From positions 1 to 34,593 of the forward strand of contig CALMTT010000009.1 in assembly GCA_937872615.1 (NCBI GenBank): 34,593 nt of DNA. The letters run 5' to 3'. Under the pieces are notes generated by a model. It was not told where the DNA came from and made no database searches. It saw only the letters and a program-made list of their open reading frames with translations. Both the position numbers and the translations under genes were made by a program. Below are positions 31,938 to 34,593 of the stretch, one piece after another. Within the stretch, counting starts at the first letter, position 1, and each line of letters starts with the position of its first letter. The stretch is from an uncultured Verrucomicrobiaceae bacterium (GTDB lineage: Bacteria; Verrucomicrobiota; Verrucomicrobiia; Verrucomicrobiales; Verrucomicrobiaceae).

Positions 31938-32471
31938 TCAGTAAGTGATGAGCGCGTGCACCGGGCCGTGGCCGCGGAGTTTTTCACGACCGTTGAGGAA
32001 GGAGAGCTCGATGAAGAAGGTGCTGCCGACGATCTTGCCGCCGGACTGCTCGATGAGATGCAGCGCCGCCGCTGCCGTGCCGCCGGTAGCCAGCAAATCA
32101 TCCGCGAGGAGCACCGTCTCGCCTGGCGCGATGGCATCCTGGTGGATTTCGATCGAGTTGCTGCCGTATTCGAGGGAGTAGTCCACGCCGCGAGTTTTCC
32201 ACGGCAGCTTGCCCTTTTTCCGCACCGGCACAAAACCCGCGCCCAGCCGGGCGGCGATGAGCGATCCGAAGATGAAGCCGCGGGCGTCAATGCCCACCAC
32301 CTTGTCCACCTTCAGCACGCCGGTGGCATCGATCATGCCGTCGATGGTGCGCGAGAGCAGCGCGTGGTCCGCGAGCACGGGCGTGATGTCCTTGAAGAGG
32401 ATGCCCGGCTTCGGGAAGTCCGCCACGTCACGGATCGTCGCGCGGATGTGATCGAGAGTTTGCGAGTTCAT
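31938..32471 (-). CDS. apt: Adenine phosphoribosyltransferase
   Basis: A 177-residue purine-salvage enzyme that makes AMP from adenine and PRPP. The family motifs FPKPGILFKDITPVL, GIDARGFIFGSLIA, VPVRKKGKLPW and the PRPP-binding loop VLLADDLLATGGTA are complete. The PRPP loop has LADDLLATGG, close to the standard VDDLLATGGT. It is the upstream partner of glnD and is preceded by a 58-bp gap to the hypothetical gene on the same strand. Confidence 0.96.
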   Translation of the reverse strand: MNSQTLDHIRATIRDVADFPKPGILFKDITPVLADHALLSRTIDGMIDATGVLKVDKVVGIDARGFIFGSLIAARLGAGFVPVRKKGKLPWKTRGVDYSLEYGSNSIEIHQDAIAPGETVLLADDLLATGGTAAAALHLIEQSGGKIVGSTFFIELSFLNGREKLRGHGPVHALITY

Positions 32472-32529
32472 GCGCCGCCGATGATGGCGCGGCGCGGGGT
32501 CGGTTCAAGGGGGCAAGTTCGCCGATCCT

Positions 32530-33054
32530 TCAACCCGCCAGCGCCACCTCGGTGACTTCGGCGGCCCAGGTCCAGCCGTTCCAGGACTCCAGCGTGCGGG
32601 CGCGGCCGGGGCGAAGGCGGGCGAGGGATTGGTAGGCCTGGCACCAGGTGAGTTTGGGGCGACGGGTCTGCGCCTTCCAGATCACATCGGCGGCGTCGAA
32701 AAGCTCTTCGTTCTCGCGGATGAAGTTCCGCAGGTTGCGGAAGGTGTGGATGGTGCCGTTCGGGGCGCGGAGGATCCAGCTTTTGGCAGCCACGTGAAGG
32801 TCGGTGGGCTGGAATTGCGGGTTTTGGCGCAGGGAGGCCAGCCAGCGGAGCTTGGCCAGGCCGGTGTGGTTCCGCTGGAGCACCTCGCGGACCTTGCTCG
32901 AGCGGCGGATGCCAGCCACGCGGAGCTGGTGATGCAGATCGGCGTTCTTCTCACGCCATTCGAGGAGCCGGGTGACGCGGTTTTGGGAGCCGGAAGGGGC
33001 AGGAACGGTCGTTTCAGCGTTGGTATCGGCAGGCAGAGCAAGGTTGAGCTTCAT
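32530..33054 (-). CDS. Basic hypothetical protein, 174 residues
   Basis: Starts MKLNLALPADTNAETTV and has a low-complexity N-terminus. A basic central part follows (TRLLEWREKNADLHHQLRVAG, RRSSKVREVLQRNHTGLAKL). Last is a C-terminal module LRAPNGTIHTFRNLRNFIRE ... SWNGWTWA. The last part resembles short DNA-binding modules such as NUMOD or intron-endonuclease-associated repeats (L.P.G....F.NL..F...W.GW). That comparison is from memory and weak. Many similar paralogues seem to exist in Verrucomicrobiota. The Met at 33054 is preferred; 28 upstream codons are open. It diverges from ccoG, 197 bp away. Confidence 0.7.
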   Translation of the reverse strand: MKLNLALPADTNAETTVPAPSGSQNRVTRLLEWREKNADLHHQLRVAGIRRSSKVREVLQRNHTGLAKLRWLASLRQNPQFQPTDLHVAAKSWILRAPNGTIHTFRNLRNFIRENEELFDAADVIWKAQTRRPKLTWCQAYQSLARLRPGRARTLESWNGWTWAAEVTEVALAG

Positions 33055-33251
33055 GTCTGAGAATATGGTTATTATTGAGAAAGCGGGCAATCGAGGGCCT
33101 GTAAGACGTTTTTCATGCGCATGCCGCGATTGTGACAAGTGGCTTACAACCCTGCCTGACCTCTCGTTTGGCTCGAAGTCGCAATATCCTGTGAGCGATC
33201 CACAAGCGGGTGTGAGACGAGCGGGCTTTCCTTGGCAAAGTGACCGCCGGA

Positions 33252-34178
33252 ATGAACGCGCCCAATCTGGTTTCCCTCGGCTCCATCAATCAGGATGGCA
33301 GCAAAAAGACTCTGCACCCCTCGGATGTGACGGGAAGATTCACACGAGCACGACGGTTTTTCGCCCTGCTGCTGCTGATCGTCTATGTGGCCCTGCCGTG
33401 GATTCCGGTGAACGGCTTCCCGGCGGTGTTTCTCGATGTGCTGAACCGCCGCTTCCATTTCATGGGCCTCACGCTCGCGGTGCAGGATCTGTGGGTGGGC
33501 TTCTTTTTGGTCACGGGGCTTGGTTTCTCGCTCTTCTTTGTGACGGCGCTTTTCGGCCGTGTGTGGTGCGGGTGGACCTGCCCTTACACGATCTTCCTCG
33601 AGCACATTTACCGCCGCATCGAGCGTCTGATCGATGGCGATGCCGCTGCACGCCGGAAGCTGGACGCCGCGCCGTGGAATGCGCAGAAGATCACGAAGCG
33701 GGTCTTGAAGCACGGTGCCTATGTTTTGACCTCGCTCCTAATCGCTCACATTTTCCTGAGCTACTTTGTGTCCATCAAAGGCCTCTATGAGATGATGCAT
33801 CACTCGCCCACGGCACACATGGTGGCGTTTGGCGTGGTCATGTTCCTCACCGCGGGGCTTTACGGCGCCTTCAGTTGGTTCCGCGAGCAGTTCTGCGTGA
33901 TCATGTGCCCGTATGGCCGCATGCAGTCGGCGCTGAGTGACGATCATACGGTGATCATCGGCTATGACAAGAAACGAGGCGAGCCTCGCGGCAAGGCGGG
34001 CACCACCGGGGCGGGCGATTGCGTGAACTGCACCCGCTGCGTCCAGGTGTGCCCCACGGGCATCGACATCCGCAACGGCCTCCAGCTTGAGTGCATCGGC
34101 TGCTCCGCCTGTGTGGATGCCTGTGACACCATCATGCTCAAATTGGGCCGTAAGCCCGGTCTCGTGCGCTACGACTCG
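33252..34178 (+). CDS. ccoG: Cytochrome c oxidase accessory protein CcoG, 3' part replaced
   Basis: About 308 residues of CcoG (FixG/RdxA family), a membrane Fe-S protein for copper insertion during cbb3-oxidase assembly. Seen are membrane segments (FFALLLLIVYVALPWIPVNG, LWVGFFLVTGLGFSLFFVTA), the FGRVWCGWTCPYTIFLEHIYR motif, REQFCVIMCPYGRMQ, and two [4Fe-4S] motifs (CVNCTRCVQVCP and CIGCSACVDACD). Normal CcoG continues for another 150 residues with an Ig-like domain. Here the frame passes without a break into an unrelated actinobacterial-looking protein, so the true 3' end is lost. The ATG has only weak upstream signals. No ccoNOP genes are in the window. Confidence 0.9.
34164..34178. other. 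Probable assembly junction inside ccoG
   Basis: The bases GTGCGCTACGACTCG encode VRYDS, a motif expected both in CcoG (L-I/V-RYDS) and in the DUF6421 family. Left of it the sequence is CcoG, right of it DUF6421. Shared bases at the join are what a chimeric assembly would leave. Confidence 0.65.
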
Positions 34179-34593
34179 CTCGTGGCCTTCCAGCCGCAGG
34201 AGCACCGGGTCGACGGCATCCGTCACCTCGTCGTGTTCCCGATGTACACCCAGAACGGGTCGCGCGACCGTCACGTCGAGGCGCTCCTGGTCGAGGTCAT
34301 CTGGCCGGAGTTCATCTCACAGCTGCAGGACGAGTACACGAACCGGCTGTTCGTGTCGCTGCGGCTGATCGACTTCACCCCCGGCTACGACACGAACTCG
34401 GCGGTGCTGTTCCCCGAGACGGTCGCGATGCGCGAGGTGCCGACGTTCACGTGGGGCGCGATCTTCCAAGACCGTGAGGCGGCGCGGTTCCGCCGGGTGG
34501 TGGCCGCGGCATCCGACATCACGAAGCTCGAGGTGCCCGCGGGCACGGCGCGCATGCTCGCCGACCAGCGGCTCACCGAAGAGGTGTTCGTCA
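34164..34593 (+). CDS. DUF6421 family protein fragment, actinobacterial type
   Basis: The last 143 codons read VRYDSLVAFQPQEHRVDG, HLVVFPMYTQNGSRDRHVEA, LLVEVIWPEF, DFTPGYDTNSAVLFPETVAM and TWGAIFQDREAARFRRVV, in continuous frame with ccoG. This pattern corresponds, from memory, to the DUF6421 family of unknown function in Actinomycetota (Microbacteriaceae and relatives). Codons are very GC-rich with almost all third positions G or C, higher than in the core. Both ends are missing: the 5' part is replaced by ccoG and the 3' part runs off the window. Confidence 0.75.
   Translation, partial: MRYDSLVAFQPQEHRVDGIRHLVVFPMYTQNGSRDRHVEALLVEVIWPEFISQLQDEYTNRLFVSLRLIDFTPGYDTNSAVLFPETVAMREVPTFTWGAIFQDREAARFRRVVAAASDITKLEVPAGTARMLADQRLTEEVFV

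Noticed and set aside
30187..31944. Open frame of 585 codons antisense to glnD
   Set aside because: Composition is typical of an antisense shadow (repeated E, A, L, V, H), and glnD on the other strand has every family motif.
33252..34593. Genuine CcoG-DUF6421 fusion protein
   Set aside because: The CcoG C-terminal domain is missing, the composition jumps at the join, and the join is in a motif both families share.

Overview
The window looks like a metagenome-assembled contig whose core (about 1,070 to 34,165) comes from one high-GC Verrucomicrobiota genome, most likely Verrucomicrobiaceae (Prosthecobacter-like). That placement rests on family content: two secreted DUF1592-type CxxCH proteins with a Tat-exported DUF1552 protein, a secreted multi-domain thioredoxin, a secreted dimethylformamidase-like protein, and AT-rich intergenic hairpin repeats. 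It is inference, because no search was run. Both ends look foreign. At the left, a proteobacterial-looking hemH changes codon usage abruptly near 222, and the AT-richer stretch that follows merges inside cysD near 1,030-1,090 into the high-GC core. At the right, a ccoG reading frame passes in frame into an actinobacterial DUF6421 protein near 34,164-34,178. All three joins sit in strongly conserved or shared sequence, as expected of assembly chimeras.

Layout. 0.6-3 kb: sulfur assimilation run on the minus strand, cysH-tauE-cysD, with the expected cysN missing beyond the join. 3-6 kb: a CoA-transferase, trmB and a small lipoprotein gene. 6-9.4 kb: radC, a polyprenyl diphosphate synthase, an N-acetylmuramoyl-L-alanine amidase, a LysM lipoprotein and a one-helix membrane protein, all on the minus strand. 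9.4-18.7 kb: four large exported proteins on the minus strand (DUF1592/PA14, DUF1552, Trx fusion, DUF1592/CBM-like), probably one envelope system, though its substrate is unknown. 18.8-21.3 kb: a radical SAM/SPASM protein (TIGR04053-like) converging on a secreted beta-helix protein.

21.3-25.6 kb is the accessory region: a hairpin repeat, a Fic protein, a truncated small gene, a minimal nucleotidyltransferase (MNT), a HEPN/RES-type protein overlapping the MNT gene, and a low-GC gene of unknown function. Three nucleotide- or NAD-handling enzymes side by side suggest a toxin-antitoxin or defence island. The MNT plus HEPN-RES overlap is the best candidate here for a little-described system.

25.6-34.2 kb returns to household genes: a dimethylformamidase-like secreted protein, hemC followed at 1 bp by an AEC transporter, a MITE-like hairpin, apt-glnD, a hypothetical gene, and the truncated ccoG. 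I saw no rRNA, tRNA, CRISPR array or complete insertion sequence.
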